Source: Flavobacterium sp.
GTDB lineage: Bacteria > Bacteroidota > Bacteroidia > Flavobacteriales > Flavobacteriaceae
Reading direction: 5' to 3'
Assembly (NCBI RefSeq): GCF_025352015.1
Contig: NZ_JANXUG010000066.1
Coordinates: forward strand, 1 to 64,000
DNA: 64,000 nt
In this document: one piece after another, positions 41,525-53,549 of the stretch
Layout of the letters: each line of letters begins with the position of its first letter
Position numbering within the stretch: the stretch's first letter is position 1
The notes under the pieces: model-generated
The model's database searches: none
Seen by the model: the letters and a program-made list of their open reading frames with translations, nothing else
What the model was told of the DNA's origin: nothing
Position numbers and translations under genes: made by a program

Positions 41525-42139
41525 CTACTCTTCTATTTCAAAGAAGAGTGGTTCAATCATTATCTTATCTGCAAGTGTTTCTACTCTTTCGGTTATTTGT
41601 GTGCAAAAAAACAAGCGTTGTGTTTTTTCGATACTGTTTGACAAACGCATCACAACGGCATCCATTCGGTTTCTAAAAAGTATATCAGCATCGTCTACGA
41701 TTAGCATTTTGATTGTATTGCTGTTAAATCCTGCCGAGGTAAACATGGCGTTGATTTTGTTGGGTGTTCCAATTAAAATATCCAGTCCTAAAGACACAAT
41801 ATTTTTATCATAATCGATGTCACCTTTGTCATGAACACCAAGAATACTCAAATCGTGATAGGTTCCATATTTCAAAAAAAGTTCTTCCATTTCTAAAACT
41901 TTTTCTTTGGTTTCTACGATAATTAAAGCTCTGGTACTTTCCTCCATTGTTTTTTCTAACCGCTGTATAACGTTCAAAACTATGGTAGTTGATTTTCCTG
42001 TTTTGGCAGATGACTGAATTACAGCATCAGCACCGCTTTTGATGGTCGAAAAAGTAAGCTGCTGGATTTCATTTGCTACCGTCAAACCGTTTTCTATTAA
42101 TGCTTGTTGGAGGTTTGGGTTTATTTTTTTTAGATTCAT
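41525..42139 (-). CDS. single-domain DEAD/DEAH-box helicase-like protein (degenerate)
   Basis: SSAKTGKSTTIVLNVI Walker A-like and LIVDDADILF (DDAD) motif II; 204 aa, second RecA domain absent. Confidence 0.75.
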   Translation of the reverse strand: MNLKKINPNLQQALIENGLTVANEIQQLTFSTIKSGADAVIQSSAKTGKSTTIVLNVIQRLEKTMEESTRALIIVETKEKVLEMEELFLKYGTYHDLSILGVHDKGDIDYDKNIVSLGLDILIGTPNKINAMFTSAGFNSNTIKMLIVDDADILFRNRMDAVVMRLSNSIEKTQRLFFCTQITERVETLADKIMIEPLFFEIEE

Positions 42140-42185
42140 TTTTTTAGTTGTCAGTTAAATCCCTAGAATAGATACTAGTTAACTT

Positions 42186-43349
42186 TTATTTAGAGGCAAA
42201 AAGTTTAACATCCGTTTCTGAAATTTCGCTTCCGCCAAGGATTATCAAACGTTCAATCACATTTCTTAACTCACGGATATTTCCAGTCCAATCATATTCT
42301 TGCAATAATGTAATGGCTTGTTTTGAAAATTTTTTTTGGACATTCCCTTGCTCTTCGGCAATCTTCTGTGCAAAATGTGCTGTCAATAAGGGAATATCTT
42401 TACGTCTATCATTTAAAGAAGGCACTTTGATTAAAATTACTGCCAATCGATGGTATAAATCTTCACGAAAACGACCCTCGGCAATTTCTTTTTTCAAATC
42501 TTTATTGGTTGCTGCAATCACTCTCACATTGATTTTGATGTCTTTGTCTGCACCTACTCTTTGAATCATATTTTCTTGCAACGCACGCAAAACTTTAGCT
42601 TGCGCAGATAAACTCATATCGCCAATTTCGTCCAAAAATATGGTTCCGCCATCGGCTGCTTCAAATTTTCCTGCTCTGTCTTTTATGGCTGATGTAAACG
42701 CGCCTTTCACGTGCCCAAACAATTCACTTTCGATTAATTCTGTTGGAATGGCAGCGCAATTAACTTCTATCATTGGTGCATTGGCACGTTCGCTTTTTTC
42801 GTGTAATTGATGCGCTACCAATTCTTTTCCCGTTCCGTTTGAGCCGGTAATCAAAACTCTTGCATCAGTCAAAGCTACTTTTTCAATCATCATTTTGATT
42901 TGATTGACCCCTTCACTTTTGCCTATGATTTCATAGTTTTCGGAAACTTTTTTCTTTAGAATTTTGTTTTCAAGCACTAATTGTTTTTTGTCTAAAGCAT
43001 TGCGAACAGTATTTAATAACCTATTCAAATCGGGTGGTTTTGAGATATAATCAAATGCGCCTAAACGCATAGTGTTTACTGCAGTTTCCAAGTCTCCATG
43101 ACCAGAAATCATTACAATCGGTATTTCAGGTTTAATTTTTTTAACGGCTTCAAGTAGTTCTTCGCCGTTCATTTTAGGCATTTTGATGTCGCAAAGCACT
43201 AGGTCGTACTCTTCGTTTTTTATTTTTTCAAAACCAAGCTTTCCGTCTTCGGCTTCGTCAACTATATAGGTGTCGTTTTCTTCAGAAAGTATTTTTGTAA
43301 GTACCCTGCGGATTGCAGCTTCGTCTTCGATGATTAAAATTTTGGGCAT
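42186..43349 (-). CDS. sigma-54-dependent response regulator (NtrC family)
   Basis: Receiver (LVLCDIKMPKMNGEELL), AAA+ with ESELFGHVKGAFTSA (GAFTGA-like) and DGGTIFLDEIGDM. Confidence 0.92.
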   Translation of the reverse strand: MPKILIIEDEAAIRRVLTKILSEENDTYIVDEAEDGKLGFEKIKNEEYDLVLCDIKMPKMNGEELLEAVKKIKPEIPIVMISGHGDLETAVNTMRLGAFDYISKPPDLNRLLNTVRNALDKKQLVLENKILKKKVSENYEIIGKSEGVNQIKMMIEKVALTDARVLITGSNGTGKELVAHQLHEKSERANAPMIEVNCAAIPTELIESELFGHVKGAFTSAIKDRAGKFEAADGGTIFLDEIGDMSLSAQAKVLRALQENMIQRVGADKDIKINVRVIAATNKDLKKEIAEGRFREDLYHRLAVILIKVPSLNDRRKDIPLLTAHFAQKIAEEQGNVQKKFSKQAITLLQEYDWTGNIRELRNVIERLIILGGSEISETDVKLFASK

Positions 43350-43511
43350 TTTATTTTATGGTGAATTGTAAATGATGAATTCTGAATCATTGTTGTATAA
43401 AACAACTGTTTTTATTGATTTGACAAAAGTAGCATAATTTCACATTAAGAGCTTTACTTTTGTTGCATCAAAAATAGATTTAATACTTTTACAACGTTAA
43501 AATTAGCGACT

Positions 43512-44330
43512 ATGTCTACTGCCAAAAAAGATTATAAAAGAATAACCACAAAGTCATTATTTGACATGAAAGCCAATGGCGAAAAAATTTCTATGCTCAC
43601 TGCTTATGATTTCACAATGGCAAAAATTGTTGATTCTGCTGGAGTTGATGTGATTTTGGTTGGCGATTCTGCTAGTAATGTTATGGCTGGTCATGAAACT
43701 ACGTTGCCTATTACACTTGACCAAATGATTTATCATGCATCTGGCGTAGTTCGAGCCATTGAACGTGCTTTGGTTGTCGTTGATTTGCCTTTTGGAAGTT
43801 ATCAGTCAGATCCCAAAGAAGCATTGCGATCTGCTATCAGAATCATGAAAGAAAGCGGCGGGCATGCTGTAAAACTAGAGGGTGGAAGCGAAATTAAGGA
43901 AAGCATCAAACGTATTTTGAATGCAGGAATTCCAGTGATGGGGCATTTGGGTTTGACACCACAATCTATCTATAAATTCGGAACTTATTCTGTTAGAGCC
44001 AAGGAAGAAGAAGAAGCAGAACAATTAATCGAAGATGCAAAATTGCTAGAAAAATTGGGTTGTTTTGCTTTGGTTTTGGAAAAAATTCCTGCATCATTGG
44101 CATCGAAAGTAGCCAAAACTATTTCTATTCCTGTTATTGGTATTGGAGCTGGTGGTGGTGTTGACGGACAAGTATTGGTCATTCACGATATGCTTGGTAT
44201 GAATAATGAATTTAGTCCACGATTTTTAAGACGTTATTTAAATTTGTACGAACAAATGACTACTGCAATAGGGAATTATGTTGCAGATGTGAAATCGAGT
44301 GATTTTCCTAATATACATGAGCAATATTAA
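43512..44330 (+). CDS. panB: 3-methyl-2-oxobutanoate hydroxymethyltransferase
   Basis: [40 protein letters not shown]. Confidence 0.96.
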   Translation: MSTAKKDYKRITTKSLFDMKANGEKISMLTAYDFTMAKIVDSAGVDVILVGDSASNVMAGHETTLPITLDQMIYHASGVVRAIERALVVVDLPFGSYQSDPKEALRSAIRIMKESGGHAVKLEGGSEIKESIKRILNAGIPVMGHLGLTPQSIYKFGTYSVRAKEEEEAEQLIEDAKLLEKLGCFALVLEKIPASLASKVAKTISIPVIGIGAGGGVDGQVLVIHDMLGMNNEFSPRFLRRYLNLYEQMTTAIGNYVADVKSSDFPNIHEQY

Positions 44331-44351
44331 TTCAGATTTGAAAATTTGAAA

Positions 44352-45041
44352 ATGAAAGAAGTCTCAAATAAAGACAACCTCCACGTCCTTCATGAAGACA
44401 ATCACATTATTGTTGTAAATAAACGAGTTGGCGACCTTGTTCAAGGCGATAAAACGGGAGACAAACCTTTGTCAGAAGTGGTAAAAGTATATCTCAAAGA
44501 AAAATACAACAAACCTGGAGAAGTTTTTCTTGGTGTGGTTCACAGATTGGATAGACCCACAACCGGAATTGTAGTTTTTGCCAAAACCACAAAGGCCTTA
44601 ACTCGTTTGAATGAAATGTTTAGTAAGAGAGAAACGCAAAAAACTTATTGGGCTGTTGTAAAAAACAAGCCCGAAAACGACACCAGTACATTAATTCATT
44701 ATTTAAAAAGAAACGAAAAAAACAATACTTCCAAAGCGCATCTTAAAGAAATTCCAGAAAGTAAAAAAGCTAGTTTAGAGTATAAAATCATTAAAAAACT
44801 AGACAATTATTTTGTGCTCGAAATCAATCTTCTCACAGGAAGACATCATCAAATTAGAGCACAAATGGCAGCCATTGGATGTCCTATAAAAGGAGATTTG
44901 AAATATGGTTTTGAACGCAGTAATCTAGATGGTGGTATTCATTTGCATGCCCGCAAACTGGTTTTTATACATCCTGTTTCTAAAGAGGCACTCGAAATTA
45001 TTGCTCCAACGCCAAAAGATGCTATTTGGAAATCTATTTAG
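44352..45041 (+). CDS. RluA family pseudouridine synthase
   Basis: GVVHRLDRPTTGIVVFAKTTKAL and LLTGRHHQIRAQMA. Confidence 0.93.
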   Translation: MKEVSNKDNLHVLHEDNHIIVVNKRVGDLVQGDKTGDKPLSEVVKVYLKEKYNKPGEVFLGVVHRLDRPTTGIVVFAKTTKALTRLNEMFSKRETQKTYWAVVKNKPENDTSTLIHYLKRNEKNNTSKAHLKEIPESKKASLEYKIIKKLDNYFVLEINLLTGRHHQIRAQMAAIGCPIKGDLKYGFERSNLDGGIHLHARKLVFIHPVSKEALEIIAPTPKDAIWKSI

Positions 45042-45094
45042 TATTAAAAGCGTATTTTTACTTATATTATTTAACCCAATTAAAAATATCTGCA

Positions 45095-46447
45095 ATGAAA
45101 AAAGTAATTTTAACCGTTGTTTTACTGTTTGGTTTTGGTGCTTTTGCACAAGACCATTTTTCTGGAATAAGCACTTCCAATAGGGTTGGAATTTTAAACG
45201 GAGCTCTTAATCCAGCCGAGTTTTCCAACCTGTCCAAAAAATTTGAAATCAATTTTTATGGTGTTTGTTTTGATGTTTCCAATAATAAAATTGGTTTCAA
45301 AGATTTAACGTCCCACTCTAATCTTGAAACTTTAATTTTTAAAGGAAATGAGCCTGTAAATATGCGTTTTGATGGTGCAATTGTTGGTCCTAGTTTCGCA
45401 ATGAGATGGATGAAATGGGGATTTGGAATTACCACTAAAGCCAATGTTAAATTTGATGTTGTAAATGTAGACACTGCTATTGGAAATGCGATTACAAATT
45501 CGGGAAGTATTCAAGCACTTGTTCCTGTTTTTTTAAATCAGTCTGGAAATCAAAGATTAAACGGGACTTCTTATGGAGAAGTAGGTTTATCTGCGGCACG
45601 AACACTTTTTGATAATGACAAACACACCATTAGCGCAGGAATAACTTTCAAATTTTTGTTTCCAGGCTCTTATTCAAACGTTGGTTTAAGTAATCTAAAA
45701 GGAACTATTACTAAAGATCCTACAGGAGCTTATTTGACTACTGATCAAGCTGCTAATTTGAATATTGCTTATTCTGGTAATTTGGCCGATAGCTTTAAGA
45801 ATTTTAATGATTACACTAAATCTATTTTTGGTGGTCTAAATGGTGTCGCTACCGATATTGGTGCTACTTACCAATGGAAAGATGGTAAAACAAAATATAA
45901 AATTAAAGCTGGATTTGCCATCAGAAACATGGGAAGCATGACTTTTAAAAATAATAATAATTATAACACTAATTATACATTAAACATACAACCAACCTTG
46001 CAAAATCCGAAAGGATTAGATTTAAGTTTGTTCGCTAATGTAAATAATTTAAGTGATGTAGAGCAAATTTTATTAAGCAAAGGCTATTTAACCAAAAACC
46101 CCGAGAAAAAGGAATTTAAAGTAAATATGCCGACATTAATGACGTTATATGCTGACTTCAAAATTGTTCCAAAAGTGTATGTTACAGGATATTTACAACA
46201 AAAATTAAAAAAAGATGACAGCGATGACCAAGTCACAGTTCGTAATATTTTTTCAGTTACACCCAGAGTTAATCTTGGTTTTTTTGAAGCGTATATTCCA
46301 GTTTCAACAGATGATATATCGGGAACAAACGTAGGTTTAGGTTTTAGACTAGCTGGTTTTTATCTTGGATCAAATTCTATCATAACCTCTTTAGCAGATG
46401 GTAAACAAGCCAATTTTTATACCGGTTATCGCCTTGCATTTTTATAA
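45095..46447 (+). CDS. DUF5723-like secreted protein (predicted outer-membrane-associated)
   Basis: Signal peptide MKKVILTVVLLFGFGAFAQ; beta-rich; C-terminal aromatic GYRLAFL. Internal Met at 45095 preferred. Confidence 0.6.
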   Translation: MKKVILTVVLLFGFGAFAQDHFSGISTSNRVGILNGALNPAEFSNLSKKFEINFYGVCFDVSNNKIGFKDLTSHSNLETLIFKGNEPVNMRFDGAIVGPSFAMRWMKWGFGITTKANVKFDVVNVDTAIGNAITNSGSIQALVPVFLNQSGNQRLNGTSYGEVGLSAARTLFDNDKHTISAGITFKFLFPGSYSNVGLSNLKGTITKDPTGAYLTTDQAANLNIAYSGNLADSFKNFNDYTKSIFGGLNGVATDIGATYQWKDGKTKYKIKAGFAIRNMGSMTFKNNNNYNTNYTLNIQPTLQNPKGLDLSLFANVNNLSDVEQILLSKGYLTKNPEKKEFKVNMPTLMTLYADFKIVPKVYVTGYLQQKLKKDDSDDQVTVRNIFSVTPRVNLGFFEAYIPVSTDDISGTNVGLGFRLAGFYLGSNSIITSLADGKQANFYTGYRLAFL

Positions 46448-46507
46448 ATAATAAAGTTGAATTATAAATGTTTAAATCGTAACTTGCTGAACCAATTCTG
46501 TTAAGTT

Positions 46508-47839
46508 ATGAATTTTAAAATCGATATAAATTATCGAAAAATAACGCTAAAAAAATTATTGAATTGTCTTCAACTACATGAACATGAAATAATAAAGGCA
46601 TTGTATGACGATTTTAAAAAACCTGCTTTTGAGGCAGTAGCTACAGAAACTAGTTACATCATTGCGGAACTTAACTATACAATAAAAAACATTCATAAAT
46701 GGGCAAAACCTTCAATGGTTTTGCCTTCTTTTATAAATTTTCCTTCTACCGATTATATTTATAAAGAACCCTACGGTAAAATATTAATTATTGCACCTTG
46801 GAATTATCCGTATCAGCTGGCGTTGTGCCCATTAATTGCGGCAGTTGCTGCCGGAAATCAAGTGGTTGTAAAACCTTCGGAATTAACGCCAAATACGTCA
46901 AGAATCATTGCCAAAATCATTAATGAAACTTTTGAAAAAAACCATGTAGATTGTGTAGAAGGCAATGCAAATGTCGCTAAAGAACTACTAGCACAACGCT
47001 GGGATTATATTTTTTTCACAGGAAGCGTAGCCGTTGGTAAACTCGTTGCGAAAGCAGCCGCAGAAAATTTAACACCAGTAACGCTCGAATTAGGTGGAAA
47101 AAATCCTTGCATCATTGATGAAACTGCGAATTTAAAACTTGCTGCAAAAAGAATTGTTTGGGGAAAATTTCTCAACGCCGGTCAAACGTGTATTGCACCA
47201 GATTATTTATTGGTTTCAGAAAATGTAAAACATGTTTTTATTGAATTATTACAAACAGAAATTACCAATGCTTATGGTATAAATCCAGAAACCTCACCTG
47301 ATTTCCCCAGAATCATAAACGAAAAAAACTATAATAGATTACTTGAAATGCTCAAGGACGAAACCATAATTGTTGGTGGAAATGTCAATAGCACTGATTA
47401 TTACATTGCGCCGACACTACTTGATGAACCTCATTTGAATAGTTTAGTCATGGCAACTGAAATTTTTGGACCTATTCTTCCGATACTTTCCTTTAAAAAT
47501 GAAGCTAATCTAGAAAATGTTATCCGCAACTATGAAAAGCCATTATCACTTTTTATTTTTTCCGAAAACAAGTCTTTTGCAAAAAAAATAATTCAGAACT
47601 ATTCTTTTGGCGGCGGCTGTATCAATGATACCGTAATTCATTTTGCCAACCACCGATTACCTTTTGGAGGAGTTGGTCACAGTGGTATTGGCGCTTATCA
47701 TGGTAAATTAAGTTTTGATACTTTTAGTCATCGCAAAGCCATCGTTAAAAAAGCAAATTGGCTCGACATTTCATTACGATATGCACCTTATCAGGGAAAA
47801 ATGAAAAATTTGAAGCGTATTCTAAAATATCTAAACTAA
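46508..47839 (+). CDS. aldehyde dehydrogenase family protein
   Basis: APWNYPYQLALCPL, FFTGSVAVGK, ELGGKNPCIID, NAGQTCIAPDYLL (catalytic Cys). Confidence 0.93.
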   Translation: MNFKIDINYRKITLKKLLNCLQLHEHEIIKALYDDFKKPAFEAVATETSYIIAELNYTIKNIHKWAKPSMVLPSFINFPSTDYIYKEPYGKILIIAPWNYPYQLALCPLIAAVAAGNQVVVKPSELTPNTSRIIAKIINETFEKNHVDCVEGNANVAKELLAQRWDYIFFTGSVAVGKLVAKAAAENLTPVTLELGGKNPCIIDETANLKLAAKRIVWGKFLNAGQTCIAPDYLLVSENVKHVFIELLQTEITNAYGINPETSPDFPRIINEKNYNRLLEMLKDETIIVGGNVNSTDYYIAPTLLDEPHLNSLVMATEIFGPILPILSFKNEANLENVIRNYEKPLSLFIFSENKSFAKKIIQNYSFGGGCINDTVIHFANHRLPFGGVGHSGIGAYHGKLSFDTFSHRKAIVKKANWLDISLRYAPYQGKMKNLKRILKYLN

Positions 47840-47888
47840 ATTTACAGATTAGTATCTCAAATAAAATAACCTAATAAACCCAATTAGT

Positions 47889-50800
47889 TTGAGCGATTTT
47901 TTTACTTTTTCTAATACGAACAATGTAATTATTGTAGCTATTTTGTTGTTGTTGCTCTACGCAGCTTATTTTGCAACTAAAAATTCTTTTCAAAAAAAAT
48001 TAAATCTTACCAACCAATCTGAATTTGAGCCCAAAGAGCAACAATATACATTATATCTGCTTTTTTTTGGGATTTCAATTCCTATGATAGAAATAATATT
48101 GCAGATTTTTTATGTACGCGCAAACAGTCTATTGGTAATTAATTTTTTGGTTGGAATTACGCTTATAATTCTTTTCATTCTTTGTACCAAAACCATTTTT
48201 TTTGCCAAGCATATTAGCTCTATTTTTATGTTTTGCTACTTTGGTTATTTCGCATTTATAATTTACCATGTTTTTTTTAAGCAATTCGAATTAATCTCTT
48301 ATGTTGATTTGATAATTCTGTTTTTCTTATCTTATTTTATTTTAAAAAATATAATACATTATTGGTTATTTGTAATTACGGTTTTACTTCTATTGATTGG
48401 CTCTATTGGTTTTAAATTGATACCACAACAAGAGACCATTATTCTTATTTGCGCATTTATCTTAACGGTAACTATTCATATGGCGCGGCACATAGCAATA
48501 ATAGAAACCAAAAATAAATTTGATTTCACAAACATTATTATAAACAATGGGAATTCATTGATTATGACTGCAAACCGAAAAGGTGAAATATCATTCTGCA
48601 GCGAGTCTATTAAAGAAATTTTAGGATATACTGTTAACGAAGTTTTAGGAAATGGATTTTGGAAACTAACCGAAGATGAAGAATTTATCGGCGAAGCTTA
48701 TCATAATAATTATATTGATGAACGATTGTATATCAGAAAACTAAAATGTAAAAATGGTGAATATAAATATATTCAGTGGAAAGACAAAAAATATTCCGAA
48801 GACATCATTATTGGCATTGGTCAAGATATTACGGGCAAAGTTACTATTGAAAATCAATATAGAAGTTTAGTCGAATCGGCAACCGATTTGATTTATGAAA
48901 TAGATTTAGCATCGTTGATAACTTACGCAAACCAGTTTACAGAAAATACGCTTGGTTACGCTAGAGAAGAGTTTATAGGTGAAATTTTTTTCAATTTCAT
49001 ACGAGAAGATTATGTAAATTATGTTGTTGATTTTTATAAAAAAATTCCAAAATCAAAGGAGTACAACGACTTGGTTTTTCCAATTCTGAAAAAAAATAAA
49101 GAAGTCATTTGGGTTTCTCAAAAAGTAACTTTAAAGAAAAATGATAATGGCGATATAATAGGTTTTTCCGCTATTGCTCGGGATATAACACTTATTAAAA
49201 GTCTAGAATTAGAACATTATAACCGTAGCAAAAAAGTTAGAATACACAACCAAACCTTAAAGATATTAACTTCTCAAAGCTATTCAAACAAAGAATCTTT
49301 CAATACCATATTGAAAAATATTTTAAAAATAGCTAGTGTAAATTGTGCGATTGATAGAGTAAGTTATTGGGAATCTCTGAAAGAAGGTATTCGTTGTGAA
49401 AGTCTTTACTATTTACATAGTGATCGCTATGAAAAAAACTTTTTTTTAGATAAAGATAGTCACCCCATTTATTTTAAAAATATTCAAATGGGAACCCAAA
49501 TTGTAGTTTCCAATGTATATGATAATCCTATAACGGTAGAACTTTGTTTTGAATATTTTCCTAAAAATAATATAAAATCTATACTACATACTCCAATACT
49601 TATCAACGGAGAAATTATCGGAATTTTATGCTTTGAAAAAACAGAAACTTCAACAGAATGGGACAATGAAGATATCAATTTTTCACGATCTATTGCAGAT
49701 CTTATAGCCATAGCCATTGAATCACAATTACTATTGGAATCTGACAAAAAACTCACTTATAAAAGTGAAATTTTGACTGTAATAAATAAAAACACTCAAA
49801 AATTCTTGATGTCTAAAAATACAGATGAAATATTTCACGGCATTCTCGGCACTATCGGTAATGTTATAAGAGTTGACCGATTGTCGTTTTTTGAGAATAG
49901 TCCCGAAACAAAATCCTTAAATCAAAGATACCGATGGTCAGCTGAAACTAAATCCTTGACAGATTTAAATCCATTAATTATGGAAGTTTCATACAATCAA
50001 ATTCCAGATGTGGTAGAAAGTTTACTTCAAAATAAACCGTACTATGCAATTATTAGAAAGTTAAAAAATGAGTCTACCAAAGCGTTTTTTGAAAAGGTAA
50101 ATACAAAATCAATTTTACTTTTACCTGTTTTCGTTAAAAAAAACCTATACGGCATCATAGCATTTGTGATAACTCAATATGAACGTGAATGGACTACAGA
50201 TGAAATTAGTACACTTCAAACGTTGGCTAATAACATATCTTATTCTATAGAACGAAATCTGAACGAGTCCATTATCAAAGAAAGCGAAGAAAAATTCAGA
50301 CTTTTAGCCAGCAATATTCCAGGAACTGTGCATCTTTCTACTTATGATGACAAATGGTCAAAAATATATTTGAACGATGAAATAGAAACACTCACGGGCT
50401 ATCCGAAAGAAGATTTTCTTCAAAATAAAATATATTTTATTGATTTGGTGCATCCAGATGATATCAAAATTGTAAAAAATAAAGCGGATGATTTTTTTAA
50501 AGGAAAGCAAAAAATTCATTTAATATATAGAATTATCAACAAAGCAGGTCATTATATATGGGTTGAAGAATTTGGAGAACCAATTTTTAAAGACAATAAA
50601 ATAGAATATATTGTAGGCATTTTGATAGATATCACCCAAAGAATGGAAGCTGAGGAAGCCATAAAAGCAAAAAATTATGCTGAAGCTGCTAACAAAGCAA
50701 AATCAGAGTTTTTAGCCAATATGAGTCACGAAATTAGAACGCCTCTAAATGGTATTATTGGGTTTACAGAACTTTTAATGAATACAAATTTGGAAAATAT

Positions 50801-51839
50801 TCAATTAAAATACATGGACACCATCAATCAATCAGCCAATTCGTTGATGGAAGTTATCAATAACATTCTTGATTTTTCAAAAATTGAATCAGGAAAATTA
50901 GAACTAAACATAGAAGAAATTAGCCTCCACGAAATTACAGTTCAAGTGATTGATTTGATAAAATATGAATCGGATTTAAAAAAATTAGAAATTAAATTAG
51001 CGATTGATACTAAAGTTCCAAAATATATTTGGGTTGACTACATTCGGTTGAAACAAGTATTGATAAATCTGTTAAGTAATGCTGTGAAATTTACCGAAAA
51101 AGGAGAGATTAATTTAAACGTTTCTGTTTTTAAAATTATTGATACAGATAAAATTCAGTTAAAATTTTCTGTAAAAGATACTGGCATCGGTATAAACAAG
51201 AAAAACCAAGTACGAATATTTGAAGCGTTTTCACAAGAAGATAATTCGACAACCAAAAAATATGGAGGAACAGGTTTAGGACTTAGTATTTCAAATCAAT
51301 TATTAAGTTTGATGGATAGCCAATTAAAGCTTACAAGTGGTTTAGGAAAAGGAAGCGAGTTTAGTTTTGTATTAGAAGTAGCCTATTCTGACCAACAAAC
51401 ATTTGAAAATAACAGATTAGCTACTAAAATAGCCCCAGTATTATCTAACATTATTACTCAAAAAGAAAAAATAATTTACATTGTTGAGGATAATAAAATA
51501 AACATGTTATTGGCAAAAACTTTGATACTACAAATTATTCCAAATGCCGTAGTTTATGAATTTGAAAACGGAAAAGAGGTTTTAGAAAAAACACATACAC
51601 TTTTGCCCGATTTAATTTTGATGGATATTCAAATGCCAATTATGAATGGCTATGACTCGACCACAGAAATTAGAAAAATACCGCACCTCGAAAAAATTCC
51701 TATAATTGCGCTTACGGCAGGAACTATTGTTGGCGAAAAAGAAAAGTGCATCAAATTTGGCATGAATGACTACATTTCAAAACCAATAGATAAGTGTGTA
51801 ATGCTAAAAATTATAAATAAATGGATAGCAGTTAATTAA
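47889..51839 (+). CDS. hybrid sensor histidine kinase, multi-TM + PAS/GAF + HisKA/HATPase + receiver
   Basis: TTG start; hydrophobic N-terminus, several PAS/GAF segments, [20 protein letters not shown]-box, [11 protein letters not shown]-box, [13 protein letters not shown] receiver. Confidence 0.9.
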   Translation: MSDFFTFSNTNNVIIVAILLLLLYAAYFATKNSFQKKLNLTNQSEFEPKEQQYTLYLLFFGISIPMIEIILQIFYVRANSLLVINFLVGITLIILFILCTKTIFFAKHISSIFMFCYFGYFAFIIYHVFFKQFELISYVDLIILFFLSYFILKNIIHYWLFVITVLLLLIGSIGFKLIPQQETIILICAFILTVTIHMARHIAIIETKNKFDFTNIIINNGNSLIMTANRKGEISFCSESIKEILGYTVNEVLGNGFWKLTEDEEFIGEAYHNNYIDERLYIRKLKCKNGEYKYIQWKDKKYSEDIIIGIGQDITGKVTIENQYRSLVESATDLIYEIDLASLITYANQFTENTLGYAREEFIGEIFFNFIREDYVNYVVDFYKKIPKSKEYNDLVFPILKKNKEVIWVSQKVTLKKNDNGDIIGFSAIARDITLIKSLELEHYNRSKKVRIHNQTLKILTSQSYSNKESFNTILKNILKIASVNCAIDRVSYWESLKEGIRCESLYYLHSDRYEKNFFLDKDSHPIYFKNIQMGTQIVVSNVYDNPITVELCFEYFPKNNIKSILHTPILINGEIIGILCFEKTETSTEWDNEDINFSRSIADLIAIAIESQLLLESDKKLTYKSEILTVINKNTQKFLMSKNTDEIFHGILGTIGNVIRVDRLSFFENSPETKSLNQRYRWSAETKSLTDLNPLIMEVSYNQIPDVVESLLQNKPYYAIIRKLKNESTKAFFEKVNTKSILLLPVFVKKNLYGIIAFVITQYEREWTTDEISTLQTLANNISYSIERNLNESIIKESEEKFRLLASNIPGTVHLSTYDDKWSKIYLNDEIETLTGYPKEDFLQNKIYFIDLVHPDDIKIVKNKADDFFKGKQKIHLIYRIINKAGHYIWVEEFGEPIFKDNKIEYIVGILIDITQRMEAEEAIKAKNYAEAANKAKSEFLANMSHEIRTPLNGIIGFTELLMNTNLENIQLKYMDTINQSANSLMEVINNILDFSKIESGKLELNIEEISLHEITVQVIDLIKYESDLKKLEIKLAIDTKVPKYIWVDYIRLKQVLINLLSNAVKFTEKGEINLNVSVFKIIDTDKIQLKFSVKDTGIGINKKNQVRIFEAFSQEDNSTTKKYGGTGLGLSISNQLLSLMDSQLKLTSGLGKGSEFSFVLEVAYSDQQTFENNRLATKIAPVLSNIITQKEKIIYIVEDNKINMLLAKTLILQIIPNAVVYEFENGKEVLEKTHTLLPDLILMDIQMPIMNGYDSTTEIRKIPHLEKIPIIALTAGTIVGEKEKCIKFGMNDYISKPIDKCVMLKIINKWIAVN

Positions 51840-52013
51840 AATTTATTACTGCTTTTAAATGTAATTCAAAAAAATAGCCACCAGAGCCAAACTTCAACTA
51901 AACAGAGCAAATCTGGCTACGAACAGAACATATCAGCAAAAAATGTATTGGTTTAAAAAAGGATAAAGCGCAGGCGCCATTTAACAAGGTTACACTTTTT
52001 TAGCGTTGATAGA

Positions 52014-53549
52014 TTAACCTAACCAGCCTTCTCGATCCAAACTTCTATATTGAATAGCTTCCGCAATATGATTAGAAACCACGATTTCTGCAGCTTCTAA
52101 ATCGGCAATGGTTCTCGCAACTTTCAAGATTCGGTCAAAAGCTCTTGCGGAAAGATTCAAACGTTCCATTGCAGTTTTTAGAAGTTGCAACGATGTTTCA
52201 TCCAGCGCACAATATTCTCTGATTTGCTTGGAACTCATTTGTGCATTGTAATGAATGGTATCAAAACCTGCAAATCGAATCGTTTGAATTTCTCTGGCAG
52301 CGGTTACTCGTTTTCTAATCTCAACGCTGCTTTCGCCTTTTCTAGTTTCTGTCAATTTATCAAAAGGAACTGGTGTTACTTCTATATGAATGTCGATGCG
52401 GTCTAATAAAGGTCCCGAAATTTTACCCAAATACCGTTGCATTTCGTGTGGTGAAGACGATTGCGGTGCATCTGGATCATTAAAATAGCCACTTGGACTT
52501 GGGTTCATACTTGCTACCAACATGAAAGAGGATGGATAGGTAATCGTAAATTTTGCTCGCGAAATAGTAACTTCTCTATCTTCCAAAGGTTGGCGCATCA
52601 CTTCCAGAACTTCTCTTTTAAATTCGGGCAATTCGTCCAAAAATAAAACGCCGTTATGCGCTAACGAAATTTCGCCAGGTTGCGGATAACTTCCACCACC
52701 AACTAATGAAACCGAACTTGCGGTGTGATGCGGACTTCTAAAAGGCCGCTGGTTCATCAATCCGCTGTCTTTCACTTTTCCTGCAACGCTATGAATCTTT
52801 GTAGTCTCTAATGCTTCATGTAAGGTCATTGGCGGTAAAATACTGGGCAAACGCTTCGCAAGCATTGTCTTCCCAGAACCTGGTGGGCCAATTAAAATAA
52901 TGTTATGTCCGCCAGCAGCGGCAATTTCCATGCATCTTTTAATGCTTTCTTGTCCTTTGACATCCGAAAAATCAAATTCTGGAAAATCCAGCGTTTTATA
53001 AAACTCTTCTCTAGTATCGATGAGCGTGGGTTGAATAGTGCTTTTTCCTTCAAAAAAATCAATAACTTGAGTGACGTTTTCAATTCCATATACATCTAAT
53101 CCTGCAACTATTGCGGCTTCTTTAACGTTCTGAATCGGAAGAAAAAAACCTTTGAAACCTTCTTCTTTTGCTTTGATAGCAATAGACAAGGCTCCTTTTA
53201 TGGGTTGCAAACCTCCATCCAATGACAATTCGCCCATTATTAAATAGTCACCAACTTCATCAGCTTTTATTTGTGCCGATGCCGCAAGAATTCCAATAGC
53301 CAAAGTCAAATCGTAAGCCGAACCTTCTTTGCGTAAATCGGCTGGAGCCATATTTATAGTGATTTTTTTCCCAGGAAGTTGGTATCCATTATTTTTTAAA
53401 GCAGCCGCAATTCGGTAACTACTTTCTTTAATGGCATTATCGGGTAAACCCACGAGATGGTAGCCAACACCCTTATCAATATTTACCTCGACGGTTATAG
53501 TAGTGGCCTCGACTCCAAAGACTGCACTTCCAAAAACTTTTACTAACAT
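52014..53549 (-). CDS. YifB family Mg chelatase-like AAA ATPase (ComM)
   Basis: MLVKVFGSAVFGVEATTITVEVNIDKGVGYHLVGLPDNAIKES; GPPGSGKTMLAKRLPSILPP. Confidence 0.95.
   Translation of the reverse strand: MLVKVFGSAVFGVEATTITVEVNIDKGVGYHLVGLPDNAIKESSYRIAAALKNNGYQLPGKKITINMAPADLRKEGSAYDLTLAIGILAASAQIKADEVGDYLIMGELSLDGGLQPIKGALSIAIKAKEEGFKGFFLPIQNVKEAAIVAGLDVYGIENVTQVIDFFEGKSTIQPTLIDTREEFYKTLDFPEFDFSDVKGQESIKRCMEIAAAGGHNIILIGPPGSGKTMLAKRLPSILPPMTLHEALETTKIHSVAGKVKDSGLMNQRPFRSPHHTASSVSLVGGGSYPQPGEISLAHNGVLFLDELPEFKREVLEVMRQPLEDREVTISRAKFTITYPSSFMLVASMNPSPSGYFNDPDAPQSSSPHEMQRYLGKISGPLLDRIDIHIEVTPVPFDKLTETRKGESSVEIRKRVTAAREIQTIRFAGFDTIHYNAQMSSKQIREYCALDETSLQLLKTAMERLNLSARAFDRILKVARTIADLEAAEIVVSNHIAEAIQYRSLDREGWLG

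Noticed and set aside
45326-45353. Possible second DUF5723-region start or antisense ORFs (45256-45514)
   Set aside because: Internal to a strong signal-peptide-bearing CDS; antisense ORFs show no family features.
51840-52013. Convergent spacer with TAGCCA...TGGCTA and a GGCGCC palindrome
   Set aside because: Short imperfect pairings only; no coherent reading frame, no T run in the right place, and no clear link to a known element.
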